From Halomonas cupida (GTDB taxonomy: Bacteria; Pseudomonadota; Gammaproteobacteria; Pseudomonadales; Halomonadaceae): a stretch of 64,000 nucleotides of DNA. Of this stretch, positions 39,201 to 46,956 are shown piece after piece. Under the pieces are notes generated by a model. It was not told the DNA's origin, made no database searches, and saw only the letters and a list, made by a program, of their open reading frames with translations. The translations under genes were made by a program, and so were the position numbers. The DNA lies in the NCBI RefSeq assembly GCF_900142755.1, contig NZ_FRCA01000008.1:100331-164330 (forward strand), written 5' to 3'. Each line of letters starts with the position of its first letter. The first letter of the stretch is position 1.

Positions 39201-40955
39201 GCTGCCATTCAGGTGGCCCGCTGGTTGGGCGCAGAGGTCTACGCCACGGTGGGGAGCGAGGAGAAGGCCGACTTCCTGCGCCTCTACGGTATCGAGCATA
39301 TCTACCATTCCCGCCAGTTGACCTTCGCTGAGGAAATCCTCCGCGACACCGACGGAAAAGGTGTCGATGTGGTGCTCAACTCACTGGCGGGAGAGGCCAT
39401 TGCCCAGAACCTCCGGGTATTGGCACCCTTCGGCCGTTTCCTTGAGCTGGGCAAACGCGATTTCTATGAAAACACGCCGATGGGGCTACGCCCGTTCCGC
39501 CACAACCTCAGCTACTTTGGTATCGACTCCGACCAGATCATGCAGGCAAAACCGGAGCTGACCACTCGTCTGTTCCGCGAAATGATGGCGTTGTTCGAAG
39601 ACGGCACTCTGCACCCATTGCCCTACAGCGCCTTCGCTCAGCATCGCGTTGTCGAAGCCTTCCGCCATATGCAGCAGGCACGCCAGATCGGCAAGTTGGT
39701 GGTAACCCGCAGCACAGTGACTGCCGACACCAGCACAAGCAGCACAGCGCAGGCATCGCCGGACCCTCAGTACCTGACACTCGACAATGAAGGCACCTAC
39801 CTGGTCACCGGCGGCCTGTCAGGTTTCGGCCTACGTACCGCAGAGTGGCTGGCAGAGCATGGCGCGGGACATCTCCTGCTGCTCGGTCGCCGCGGTGCTT
39901 CAACCGACGAAGCCAGAGCTGGTATCGCCAGGTTGCAGGAACGGGGCTGCGAGGTAAGCGCCCTGGCCTGTGATATCACTGATCGCGAGGCCCTGGCCAA
40001 TGTCATACAGCGTTGCGGCGCAACGCTACCGCCATTGCGCGGTGTGGTGCATGCGGCCACCGTCATTGATGATGGTTTGATTCGACACCTTGATGCTGAA
40101 CGCATCGAGCGTGTGCTGGCCCCCAAGATCCAGGGGGCACGCCACCTCCACGAGTTGACCAGCCATCTCTCGCTCGACCTGTTTGTGCTCTACTCGTCCG
40201 CCACGACCCTGTTCGGTAACCCGGGGCAGGCCAGCTATGTAGCCGCCAACTGCTGGCTGGAGGGCCTTGCCGCCATGCGTCGGCAGCAGGGCCTGCCAGC
40301 GACATGTGTCTGCTGGGGCGCCATTGAGGATGTCGGCTTCCTGGCGCGCAACCCGCGCACCCTGGAGGCCCTTCAGGAACGGCTCGGTGGAGCAGCCCTG
40401 GTCTCTCTCCAGGCACTCTCGGCGCTGGAGCATCTACTGTTGAGCGGTGATAGCCAGATCGCTGTACTGCCCCTCGACTGGCACAGTCTGGCTCGCTTCC
40501 TGCCCACCGACCAGGCGCCACGCTTCCGCGAACTGGCAGCGCAGGCAGGAGAGTCCCACGAACGACAGGAACATGGCAGCGGACTGCTCGAAGAGCTCAT
40601 GAGCATGTCTCCATCCGACATGCACACCACCCTGGTCGACGTACTGCGCGATGAGCTGGCCACCATTCTGCTGATCGACCCGGAGCAGATCGACTGCCAA
40701 CAGTCTGTCTATGAGTTGGGATTCGATTCCCTGATGGGCGTCGAGCTGATGACCGCCATCGAGGCACGTCTGCATATTCAGCTATCGGTGATGGTGATGA
40801 GTGAAGCCACCAGCCTCGACAAGCTGGCCCAGGTGCTGGTACGCAAGCTGACCCAGGGCGAGGACAATGAAGCAGGAGATGCCCGCCATGCTCTGGCCAG
40901 CGCTCATGGCAGCGAAGCGGCCATTGCGGAAGTCTCCGAGGACCCGACATCATGA
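33234..40955 (+). CDS. Fully reducing type I polyketide synthase (KS-AT-DH-psiMT-ER-KR-ACP)
   Basis: This 2573-residue multienzyme carries one complete module. The KS has Cys172, His307 and His345; the AT has GHSVGE with Ser651; the DH has His952 (HVVGSAPVFP) and Asp1114 (DSAFQ); the region about 1200-1750 looks like a decayed methyltransferase, with LRIVEAGVAAP near 1417 in place of a glycine-rich SAM motif; the ER has HGAAGGVGIAAIQVA near 1981; the KR has TGGLSGFGLRTA near 2190 and Tyr2335; the ACP has GFDSLMG with Ser2499. No thioesterase follows, so the chain is presumably passed to the oxoamine synthase encoded next. Two in-frame repeats lie in linkers. It resembles WcbR of Burkholderia capsule loci. 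Confidence 0.93.
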   Translation: MTRRVAIIGAAHRLPAIDGESFWESLSHGADLVTEVDPERWDHQLYSHPDRQHPGTSVTFAAGSLGDISGFDAGFFGISPREAMHMDPQQRLLLELAWEATEHAGIPAAQLRGSRCGVYIGLSSLDYAYRHADDLEALDSPSATGNTSSIAANRISYVFDLKGPSMAVDTACSSSLVAFHQACQAILGGDCDTALAGGISLHLHPFGFIVFTKASMLSANGRCRVFDEAGDGYVRSEGAGLFLLKDYDQAVKDGDRIVAMVAGSAVNTDGHKSGLTVPNGEAQIDLMRRAYSDAGISVDAIDYLEAHGTGTAVGDPIETYAIGEALARQRSRPLPIGSVKSNIGHLETASGVAGLCKALYSLMHREVPATIGITQVNPRIKTDEWNLDIVTEARQLPSQGQLTIGVNSFGFGGVNAHVILQSPASEQSPASEQSQQSEAPISQSAAAQPEEAVSITPAQPGSSFQREPPHSLPLRFSAHCQSGLHAQAERLATRLEQGNEPLYDIAYALEVNRTPLKHGAVLFSDDREQACRVLRAFAERSDGAEQVATARYQPDAQGPVFVYSGNGCQWESMGRALLDHCPVFSATIDHIDELFREQSDFSLRAELQGENGGGRLVRTEVAQPALFALQVALTESLRSWGITPMAVTGHSVGEVAAAWACGALTLGDAVTVISQRSHFQGLTRGQGVMTAAVMDADSARRWLDEPRFHDIALAGDNSVRGVTLAGPKAAIEQLEECLSEQQIACFRLPLDYAFHSSVMAPLEEDILASLADIAPRAAQIPFYSTVTGDILDTSRLDAAYWWDNIRQPVRFTEAMAQLLESGANVLVEIGAHPVLKRYIQDAQRHHELPGTVIPSLQREGDSIRNLQQCLGKLWLSGVERDLTRVFPIAGQFVDLPLYAWQRQSYWMPASQHGWGLIDRHLEHPLLGYRTKVMEGCWQNQIDIQRHPWLADHVVGSAPVFPGAGYVEMAIAAAIHQRDSELVEIESLEILAPMMLDGQHGRQTRLTLGQQQGHITIESRDIQSGSEWQLNARARLLSESLGTHLQRSAPLLPERDADIHRDQHLAIASDIGLDYGPAFQALECAWREGDTIIGRLSADAREEERFQHLAPGRLDSAFQLFLPLLNDTETAAAGFAFVPVRVERLQLRTSGDLPELAVATMRRRSPHSFTADFSLFDAEGQCIAHLEATRFRLVRLKQIHKAKLNQVRNVLVPAPHPRATAGEDPGLNLSRSFSHIEQAISELGDVVAHATQSRYSEELGPLLDRLSEAFARQALHSLGHSTRLDRQQLETRLAQNPDGVRQWHQLIAQLEDAGSLVADDQGWQLLEGDDISAGDIWQMLIAEYPDALALTQRIGRHGLHLAELLQGSTDAASLGLTSERLAALAPHTLSDQGWATLGQHLSTAIQAQVAVLPVGQRLRIVEAGVAAPRISEWLSDRVNADHLDLMLLPSDEDGQQRAMRLKEQQPLIEVVRPGSEAQLELPAQLAVLSLSPVSLAAARKQLSQLADLLLPGARLMVFYSPLSHWWDSLCAAPGAGSGHDDCCEQQELERLLGHYSQGVQRQPLEQGGQGMQLYSLQLDTTTADRIADEPDRHYLLVSGRDTAVAQHLEAALLSRGLSVECLDEQALTDVADLETIAPGSNELQLVDLTLLGSSRDEVERCGWLAGWVERLEELERPHRLWVLTESVASLFHQDRFHQGRFQPNSFQQSGLQPNELKSRGNKEDSETNVETVSPDTASWGFVRSMANELAHGHVTLVDTPRGDVDWPETLLQALTIELQHPSRETELVYDAEGRRFAVRLRSDAQQDDSSATGLQVRSANDPQANSRSIAPSTTRQLRVSLPGQLRHLEWREAVLDDVGSDDVLVDVHATGLNFRDVMYTLGLLSDEAIEDGFAGATLGLEFSGVVQQVGSNVSDLQPGDAVVGFGPSSFSEQVVAPQTAVTRLPEGIGLAAAATIPTTFFTVFYALKHLAQLEPGERVLIHGAAGGVGIAAIQVARWLGAEVYATVGSEEKADFLRLYGIEHIYHSRQLTFAEEILRDTDGKGVDVVLNSLAGEAIAQNLRVLAPFGRFLELGKRDFYENTPMGLRPFRHNLSYFGIDSDQIMQAKPELTTRLFREMMALFEDGTLHPLPYSAFAQHRVVEAFRHMQQARQIGKLVVTRSTVTADTSTSSTAQASPDPQYLTLDNEGTYLVTGGLSGFGLRTAEWLAEHGAGHLLLLGRRGASTDEARAGIARLQERGCEVSALACDITDREALANVIQRCGATLPPLRGVVHAATVIDDGLIRHLDAERIERVLAPKIQGARHLHELTSHLSLDLFVLYSSATTLFGNPGQASYVAANCWLEGLAAMRRQQGLPATCVCWGAIEDVGFLARNPRTLEALQERLGGAALVSLQALSALEHLLLSGDSQIAVLPLDWHSLARFLPTDQAPRFRELAAQAGESHERQEHGSGLLEELMSMSPSDMHTTLVDVLRDELATILLIDPEQIDCQQSVYELGFDSLMGVELMTAIEARLHIQLSVMVMSEATSLDKLAQVLVRKLTQGEDNEAGDARHALASAHGSEAAIAEVSEDPTS
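34497..34544 (+). repeat. In-frame 18-bp tandem repeat in the KS-AT linker
   Basis: Two 18-bp units encode SPASEQ twice and are followed by a partial unit SQQS. The copies differ at several synonymous sites, so this is an older duplication than those in the LtaS-like gene. Confidence 0.7.
38304..38378 (+). repeat. In-frame 15-bp tandem repeat before the ER domain
   Basis: Five 15-bp units encode HQDRF, HQGRF, QPNSF, QQSGL and QPNEL. The first two differ by one base; later units are more diverged. The array interrupts the degenerate region between the pseudo-methyltransferase and the enoyl reductase. Confidence 0.75.
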
Positions 40956-42265
40956 GTCAGGATCGCCAACAGCTGAAACGACAACTGCTCGAACGCAGCG
41001 CAAGACGTCAGCCCCGGTCACCGGGGCAGGCGCCACAGTCTGGAGAAGGCGCCAGACACAAGGCATCGCTGACACGTTTCGACACCCTTCCTCAATATCA
41101 GCAGATCTCGATGATTCGGGAAGGGGCTCAGCAGTTGGGGCTCGACGACCCCTTCTTTCGCCTCCACGAAGGGATCGCCGGTGCCACCACCCGTATCGGC
41201 GGCCGTGAGTTGATCAACTACTCCAGCTACAACTATCTGGGGCTCGCAGGTGATGACCGTGTTACAGCAGCCGCTGTCGATGCCATGAAGACTTACGGCA
41301 CGACTGTCTCGGCCAGCCGTATCGTCTCTGGTGAGCGTCCTGTCCATCAACAGCTGGAACGCGCTATCGCCACGTCCTATGGCTGCGATGATGCGGTAGC
41401 GTTCGTCAGTGGCCATGCCACCAATGTCTCGACCCTGGGGGAGTTGATGGGCCCTCGGGATCTGATTCTCCACGATGAGTGGGTTCACAACAGTGCAGTG
41501 GTTGGCGCCCAGCTGTCCGGCGCGAAACGTATCTCCTTTGCCCACAACGATACCGATAGCCTCACATCACTGCTGGAGCGACACCGAGACCAATTCGAAC
41601 GGGTGGTTATCGTGATCGAAGGTCTCTACAGCATGGACGGCGATATCCCTGACCTCGCTGCCTTCGTATCGCTCAAGCGACGTTATCAATGCTGGCTGAT
41701 GGTTGATGAAGCCCACTCCTTCGGTACCCTGGGGCAAAACGGCATGGGATTGAGAGAACACGCTGGAGTGGAAGCCTCTGACGTGGATATCTGGATGGGA
41801 ACACTCAGCAAGTCACTGGCCAGTTGTGGCGGCTTTATCACCGGATGTCAGGCACTGGTGGATACCCTTCGCTATCTGTCACCAGGCTTTCTCTACAGTG
41901 TTGGGCTCCCACCACAGGTGGCTGCCCCCGCGATCAAGGCGCTGGAGTTGATTCACCTTGAGCAACATCGTGTCTCACGACTTCACGAAATTTCACAATA
42001 CTTTCTGAAACAAGCCAGAGCGTTGGGGCTGGATACCGGCAACAGTATTGGAACCGCGGTAGTTCCTGTCATTACCGGCAGCTCAATGAAAGCTGCGCAA
42101 GTCTCTCAAGCACTCTTCAAATCAGGTATCAATGTGCAACCAATTGTTTACCCGGCAGTCCCGGAAAGAGCAGCACGTTTACGCTTCTTCCTGAGCTGTG
42201 ATCACCAGGAAGCTCAGATCGACTATACGATGAAACAACTTCAGGATTACGTGCATAAATCCTAA
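40952..42265 (+). CDS. Alpha-oxoamine synthase (AONS/serine palmitoyltransferase-like)
   Basis: The 437-residue PLP enzyme belongs to the family of 8-amino-7-oxononanoate synthase, 5-aminolevulinate synthase and serine palmitoyltransferase, which condense an amino acid with an acyl thioester and lose CO2. Motifs include INYSSYNYLGLAG, VDEAHSFGTLG and GTLSKSLASCGG with the PLP lysine at 287. An N-terminal extension of about 60 residues precedes the usual domain. It overlaps the polyketide synthase stop by 4 bp, and biotin genes are absent, so a biotin role is unlikely; a sphingoid-base or aminoketone product from the polyketide chain is inferred. It matches the position of wcbT. Confidence 0.85.
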   Translation: MSQDRQQLKRQLLERSARRQPRSPGQAPQSGEGARHKASLTRFDTLPQYQQISMIREGAQQLGLDDPFFRLHEGIAGATTRIGGRELINYSSYNYLGLAGDDRVTAAAVDAMKTYGTTVSASRIVSGERPVHQQLERAIATSYGCDDAVAFVSGHATNVSTLGELMGPRDLILHDEWVHNSAVVGAQLSGAKRISFAHNDTDSLTSLLERHRDQFERVVIVIEGLYSMDGDIPDLAAFVSLKRRYQCWLMVDEAHSFGTLGQNGMGLREHAGVEASDVDIWMGTLSKSLASCGGFITGCQALVDTLRYLSPGFLYSVGLPPQVAAPAIKALELIHLEQHRVSRLHEISQYFLKQARALGLDTGNSIGTAVVPVITGSSMKAAQVSQALFKSGINVQPIVYPAVPERAARLRFFLSCDHQEAQIDYTMKQLQDYVHKS

Positions 42266-42649
42266 GAATAACTGTCTGCCACAGTGCAACAAAATAACCT
42301 TCTGATATCCATATATTTCTGTTGATACCCCAAGATAACCCAGTAGGCATGGCGTTACTTGCTCACAAAAGAAATAATACTTTAACCATTTCGTAGACAA
42401 GATCGTCTAGGATGGAAACATTCTTCCAACTTGTCTCATATACTACCTATTTGGCAAGATCCTGTAGCATCACAATGGCATGAGGTCAGGAACAGGCCAA
42501 ACATGGCTGTGCATTACAATTTTTCACAAAAACATGCATTGCAGGCAACTGTTTGCAGCTGTGCGTGCTGAGAAGAATGAGCAACTTATCTCTTATGTTG
42601 CCATCACCACCCAACACGAATGTCAAGAAAGGAGTGCAAGGGAGCACAT
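42266..42649. other. Intergenic region after the capsule operon
   Basis: About 384 bp without a gene. It is more AT-rich than its neighbours, includes the inverted repeat TAGAC-N6-GTCTA near 42395, and probably holds the end of the capsule transcript and the promoter of the next gene; no clean terminator hairpin or promoter hexamers were recognised. Confidence 0.4.
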
Positions 42650-44140
42650 ATGAACAAGGGAATCAGTACTATCATAGGCATCGGAACTCTGGCCGCATCC
42701 GGCCTTGTTCAAGCCAACAACGGCATCAGCCTTGACGAATTGATCCAGGCTGGTCAGTCGATCTCTCAAATCCAGGATACCATCGATGGAGGAGAGGCCT
42801 CGTTGAACGACCCCAGCGGAACCATCACACTGAATGATGGTTCGAAGATGGTCATCAGTTCACCGGATGGAACCACTCCCCTTCGCGACATCCTCCGCAA
42901 CAACAGTGCCACCGTTCATTACAATGGCACTCCTGTTGTGGTAAGAACCAGCGCCGAAGCCCTGGACAGCGTCTACGACAGTGATGAAGTCGCAAGCTTC
43001 GCCATCTCATCCGCGGTGGAAGGTCGCCCAGTCGTGTTGAACTGGACAGGCCAACTCAGCGATATCACCAATTCGAATACCTTCGATGCCACGATCAATG
43101 GCCGGCCGGTGACCCTGATACTGCCCGAAGGCACGGCGTTGAACGATTTCAACAATACCATGCCGGTCACCATGCTCGACGAGGACGGTAATGTCCTGTT
43201 CGAGGACCGTACACTGCGCTCTCTTACCTTCGATGAAGCTGCCGATCTCGCGGGTGAGTTAGGCATTCTGGATGCGGATCGACTTCTGCGTGGCGCGCAG
43301 AAGCAAGCCATGGCACAGAACTTCAATCCGATCGTACGCCAGATCGACCAGGCCATGTTCCCCTTCGAGGAAGGCCAATATGGTCGTGCCGATGGGGTCA
43401 ATGTCTGGGCCTCCGCCGACATCAGCAACATCGAAGGTGAAGCCATCAGCTTCGGCTACGATGGTGACAGCAAGAGTGCCATGCTCGGGGTCGACTACAA
43501 GGTCAATAACGTGCTCGTCGGTATCGCAGCTGGTAGAAATGAGCTTCGGCTGGATAGCGCCTACGGTGGCAATTTCGACTTCGGTGGCGAGCTGATCGCT
43601 CCGTATGGCGCGGTATCCTTTCTTGATGGTGACCTGGTATTCGATGCCATTATCACCTACCAGGATCTCGATGGCTCTCAGCGCAACGATTACCTCTTCG
43701 AGCCCCTCGAGCTGGAAGGTGATCGCTGGGGTGTCAGAGGTTCAGGCACCTGGTTCCTGCCGGAATTCAGCTCCATCAAGACCGGCCTGACGTTGGGCGG
43801 CACCTACATGAATGACGATATTGAAGGCACTTACCTCGGCACCACTGCCGATAATTATGGTGTTGAGCTGGGTGAAGTCTTCGGTGGTGTCAAATTCGGC
43901 TCCGAATTTGGAACTGGTCGCGTTTACGGCAGTCTCTTGTACCACCACGACGTCACCAGCGAAGTCGACAGCAATATCGACTATCTGGATGACGACGAAG
44001 ACGGACGTACCGTGTTCGAGATCGGCGCAGCGCACCGTCTCGGTCGCAACATGGACGTCAATATTGGTGCCAAGACGGTCGTCGGCAACAGCGATACCGA
44101 GTACGACACCATCTACACCAGTCTGAACTACAGCTTCTAA
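42650..44140 (+). CDS. Autotransporter-type outer-membrane beta-barrel protein
   Basis: The 496-residue protein has a signal peptide (cleavage after GLVQA near residue 22), a 200-residue N-terminal region of short beta segments, a helical linker (DRLLRGAQKQAMAQNFNPIV) and from about residue 235 an autotransporter-like barrel of alternating strands ending in the aromatic SLNYSF. The passenger is small and shows no enzyme motif. GGGAG at 42640-42644 supports the ATG at 42650. Its place at the end of the capsule locus may be coincidental. Confidence 0.72.
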   Translation: MNKGISTIIGIGTLAASGLVQANNGISLDELIQAGQSISQIQDTIDGGEASLNDPSGTITLNDGSKMVISSPDGTTPLRDILRNNSATVHYNGTPVVVRTSAEALDSVYDSDEVASFAISSAVEGRPVVLNWTGQLSDITNSNTFDATINGRPVTLILPEGTALNDFNNTMPVTMLDEDGNVLFEDRTLRSLTFDEAADLAGELGILDADRLLRGAQKQAMAQNFNPIVRQIDQAMFPFEEGQYGRADGVNVWASADISNIEGEAISFGYDGDSKSAMLGVDYKVNNVLVGIAAGRNELRLDSAYGGNFDFGGELIAPYGAVSFLDGDLVFDAIITYQDLDGSQRNDYLFEPLELEGDRWGVRGSGTWFLPEFSSIKTGLTLGGTYMNDDIEGTYLGTTADNYGVELGEVFGGVKFGSEFGTGRVYGSLLYHHDVTSEVDSNIDYLDDDEDGRTVFEIGAAHRLGRNMDVNIGAKTVVGNSDTEYDTIYTSLNYSF

Positions 44141-44172
44141 TACTGTAGAAACCCACAATACTTGTGCATGAG

Positions 44173-44197
44173 GATGGCGGTCCACAGGGCCGCCATC
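44173..44197 (+). terminator. Hairpin after the autotransporter-type gene
   Basis: An 8-bp stem (GATGGCGG at 44173-44180, CCGCCATC at 44190-44197) follows the stop by about 30 bp. The T run after it is interrupted (TTCCTTTG), so termination is likely but not certain. Confidence 0.55.
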
Positions 44198-44236
44198 GGA
44201 AGGGATTCCTTTGTTGATTTATGGTCTTGTTGCCGC

Positions 44237-46003
44237 ATGACGTGGCAAGCACTCTTTTCATTGTTCACCGTCGCGTCGGTACTGGGGACGCTGGCTTTCA
44301 CTCGAATTGCGGCAGATGTCATCGTCATGGCGGCGCTTGCCGTGCTGGTGGTCGCTGGAATCCTGGCCCCTGGTGAGGCCCTCGCTGGCTTCGCCAACCC
44401 TGGTGTAATGACCATCGCCTGTCTCTATGTCGTAGCCGCGGGACTCAAGGAAACCGGCGCTATTCAATGGCTGGCTCAACGAGTTCTCGGGCAACCGAAA
44501 TCGCTCCCCATGGCCCTGTTGCGCGTGTTGCTGCCCACATCAACCTTGAGCGCCTTCATGAACAACACCACGGTGGTGGCAATGTTCATTCCCGCGATTC
44601 AGGATTGGGCGGCACGCCTCAAGCTTCCTCCGTCGAAGTTGCTGCTGCCGCTGAGCTATGCCGCCATTCTCGGTGGCACCTGCACCCTGATCGGTACCAG
44701 CACCAACCTCGTGGTGGATGGCCTGCTGCAGAGCGAAAAGAATGTACAGCTCGGCATGTTCGAACTGGCCTGGGTGGGTGTCCCACTGAGTCTGGTTGGC
44801 GGCGCTTTCCTGTACTTCCTTGCTCCACGTTTGCTGCCCAATCGTCAGGGCGTACTCGAGCAGTTGGAACAGGCACGCGAATATGCCGTTGAAGTGGTGG
44901 TTTCGGCCAATGGTCCGCTGGTCGGCATGACCATCGCCGACGCTGGATTGCGCAGTCTGGTGCACGGTTACCTCGCCGATATCGAGCGCCATTCCCGTCT
45001 GCAGACTGCCGTTCCACCGGATACCGAACTCCAGGCGGGCGATATCCTGATCTTCATCGGCGCACCGGAATGCGCCCGTGAACTCCGGCATATCGATGGC
45101 CTGCGGCCGGCCAATGGTGATGTACACAAGCTGGATATTGCTCATCACCAGCGCTGTCTGGTGGAAGCGGTCATCGGACCGGATTTCACCGGCCTGCACC
45201 AGACCGTGCGTCAATCGCGTTTCCGCTCCCGGTATCAGGCCGTCATCCTGTCCATCTCCCGCCAGGGAGAGCGGATCCCCGGCAAGCTTGGGTCAATCAA
45301 GCTGGAAGTTGGCGACACCCTGTTACTGGAAACCGGCCAGGATTTCGTTGACCAGTATCGATACCGCAAGGACTTCCTGCTGGTCAGCGCACTGAGCGAC
45401 TCAACGCCACCCAATTTCAGCAAGACCCCCTGGGCACTGGGCATTCTCGGTGGTCTGGTGGCCGCCAGTGCCAGCGGCCTGCTGAGCATTCTCGAGGCCG
45501 CCCTGCTGGCCGCAGGGATGATGCTGGTCACACGCTGTCTGCCTGCCAGCAAGGCGCGACGCTATATCGATCTGTCGGTACTGGTGGTCATCTCCGCCTC
45601 CTTCGCTCTGGGGGCGGCGCTGACCAAGACCGGTGCTGCCTTGATGATCGCCGATACCATCATGTTGATCGATGGGCTGTCTCCCTGGCTGGCACTGGCA
45701 CTCATCTATCTGCTGACCGTGATCTTCACCGAGCTGATCACCAACAATGCCGCCGCTGTGCTGATGTTTCCCATCGCCATGGCCATCGCCGACCGTCTGG
45801 GGGTGGATTACATGCCCTTTGCCATTGCCATCATGGTGGCGGCGTCGGCCAGCTTCATGACACCACTGGGCTACCAGACCAATCTCATGGTCATGGGACC
45901 CGGGGGTTATCGCTTCACTGACTATCTCCGCCTTGGTGCCCCTCTGAGCATCATTGTCGGGGCAGTCGCCATCGCGACCGTTCCACTTGTCTGGCCATTC
46001 TGA
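44237..46003 (+). CDS. SLC13-family permease with RCK_C domains, probable sulfate importer
   Basis: The 588-residue protein has membrane helices in both halves and, between them (about residues 205-375), two regulatory TrkA_C/RCK_C-like domains (VVVSANGPLVGMTIADAGL; LEVGDTLLLETG). The paired motifs STLSAFMNNTTVVAMFIP and ELITNNAAAVLMFPIA are the hallmark transport loops of this type. Proteins of this build often import sulfate and lie near cys genes, as here upstream of cysQ, cysD and cysNC. ATG at 44237 was preferred because earlier starts give a leader without hydrophobicity. Confidence 0.85.
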   Translation: MTWQALFSLFTVASVLGTLAFTRIAADVIVMAALAVLVVAGILAPGEALAGFANPGVMTIACLYVVAAGLKETGAIQWLAQRVLGQPKSLPMALLRVLLPTSTLSAFMNNTTVVAMFIPAIQDWAARLKLPPSKLLLPLSYAAILGGTCTLIGTSTNLVVDGLLQSEKNVQLGMFELAWVGVPLSLVGGAFLYFLAPRLLPNRQGVLEQLEQAREYAVEVVVSANGPLVGMTIADAGLRSLVHGYLADIERHSRLQTAVPPDTELQAGDILIFIGAPECARELRHIDGLRPANGDVHKLDIAHHQRCLVEAVIGPDFTGLHQTVRQSRFRSRYQAVILSISRQGERIPGKLGSIKLEVGDTLLLETGQDFVDQYRYRKDFLLVSALSDSTPPNFSKTPWALGILGGLVAASASGLLSILEAALLAAGMMLVTRCLPASKARRYIDLSVLVVISASFALGAALTKTGAALMIADTIMLIDGLSPWLALALIYLLTVIFTELITNNAAAVLMFPIAMAIADRLGVDYMPFAIAIMVAASASFMTPLGYQTNLMVMGPGGYRFTDYLRLGAPLSIIVGAVAIATVPLVWPF

Positions 46004-46051
46004 CAGTCAATGTCACAAGCCCGACTATCAACTCAATCCAGAGAGCCCTCA

Positions 46052-46885
46052 ATGAACAGCTTCATCGAACCGATTCGTCAGCGCCTGATCGATGGCACCC
46101 TCAATGCAGGCAAGGCCATTCTGGAGATCTACAACAGTGAGATCCAGGTCGAGACCAAGGACGACGACAGCCCTTTGACCCAGGCTGACCTCAAGTCCCA
46201 CCAGTCGCTGGTGGCGATGCTCGAGGAGCTCACTCCTGATGTACCGGTCCTCTCGGAAGAGTCTTCCGCGGTGCCATTCTCCGAGCGCTGTCAGTGGGAC
46301 CGGTACTGGCTGATCGACCCGCTGGATGGCACCAAGGAGTTCATCAAGCGTAATGGTGAATTCACCGTCAATGTCGCCCTGATCGAGAACGGCGTTCCGG
46401 TCTTCGGCATCGTCCATGCCCCGGTACTGAGTACGACCTGGCTGGGCGAACATGGCCGTGGTGCCTTCAAGAACAGCGGCGATAGCTTCGAAAAGATCAA
46501 GGTTCGCGCGCTCCCTGCACCGGACCAGAGTCCGTGGAAGGTGGTAGGAAGCCGCTCCCACGGCTCGACAGAATTCGAGGCCTTCTGCGAGCGCCTGCCC
46601 GCCCATGAGCGTGTCTCCATGGGCAGCTCGTTGAAACTCTGTCTGGTGGCTGAAGGTGCTGCCGACCTCTACCCGCGCCTGGCGCCGACCAGCGAATGGG
46701 ACACCGCGGCCGCCCAGGCTGTCGTTACTGCCGCCGGTGGTGAAGTTCTCGATGCCACCACGCTGCAACCATTGCTCTGCAACCAGCAGGACAGTGTGCT
46801 CAATCCCTTCTTCATCGTTTGCGGCCAGCGGCATGAACGCTGGACCGAAGCGCTGGAAGACGCTCTGGCAACGTCTCGGGCCTGA
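46052..46885 (+). CDS. cysQ: 3'(2'),5'-bisphosphate nucleotidase CysQ
   Basis: The 277-residue phosphatase of the inositol-monophosphatase superfamily removes the 3'-phosphate from PAP, the by-product of sulfotransferases and PAPS reductase. It has [12 protein letters not shown], a metal-binding LSEESS, the signature [12 protein letters not shown] and the second-site [14 protein letters not shown] at 46052 is set by homology. PAP inhibits sulfotransferases, so this gene fits a sulfated-capsule context as well as cysteine synthesis. Confidence 0.93.
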   Translation: MNSFIEPIRQRLIDGTLNAGKAILEIYNSEIQVETKDDDSPLTQADLKSHQSLVAMLEELTPDVPVLSEESSAVPFSERCQWDRYWLIDPLDGTKEFIKRNGEFTVNVALIENGVPVFGIVHAPVLSTTWLGEHGRGAFKNSGDSFEKIKVRALPAPDQSPWKVVGSRSHGSTEFEAFCERLPAHERVSMGSSLKLCLVAEGAADLYPRLAPTSEWDTAAAQAVVTAAGGEVLDATTLQPLLCNQQDSVLNPFFIVCGQRHERWTEALEDALATSRA

Positions 46886-46900
46886 TACGAACGTTTGCTG

Positions 46901-46950
46901 ATAACGGTTCTTCACACCGATTTTTCATAACGGTTCCTTTTCATAACGAC
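46901..46950 (+). promoter_or_regulatory. Repeated ATAACGGTTC motif upstream of cysD
   Basis: The 10-mer ATAACGGTTC occurs at 46901-46910 and 46927-46936, with a partial third copy ATAACGAC at 46943-46950. The ATAAC core is reminiscent of CysB-type half-sites, but that link is a guess. The last copy is very close to the cysD start, so a translational or repressor role is also possible. Confidence 0.4.
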
Positions 46951-46956
46951 GGAAGT

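Noticed and set aside
40952..42265. Interpretation of the oxoamine synthase as biotin enzyme BioF
   Set aside because: No other biotin gene is near, the gene overlaps the PKS gene, and it has an N-terminal extension; a lipid role suits the context better.
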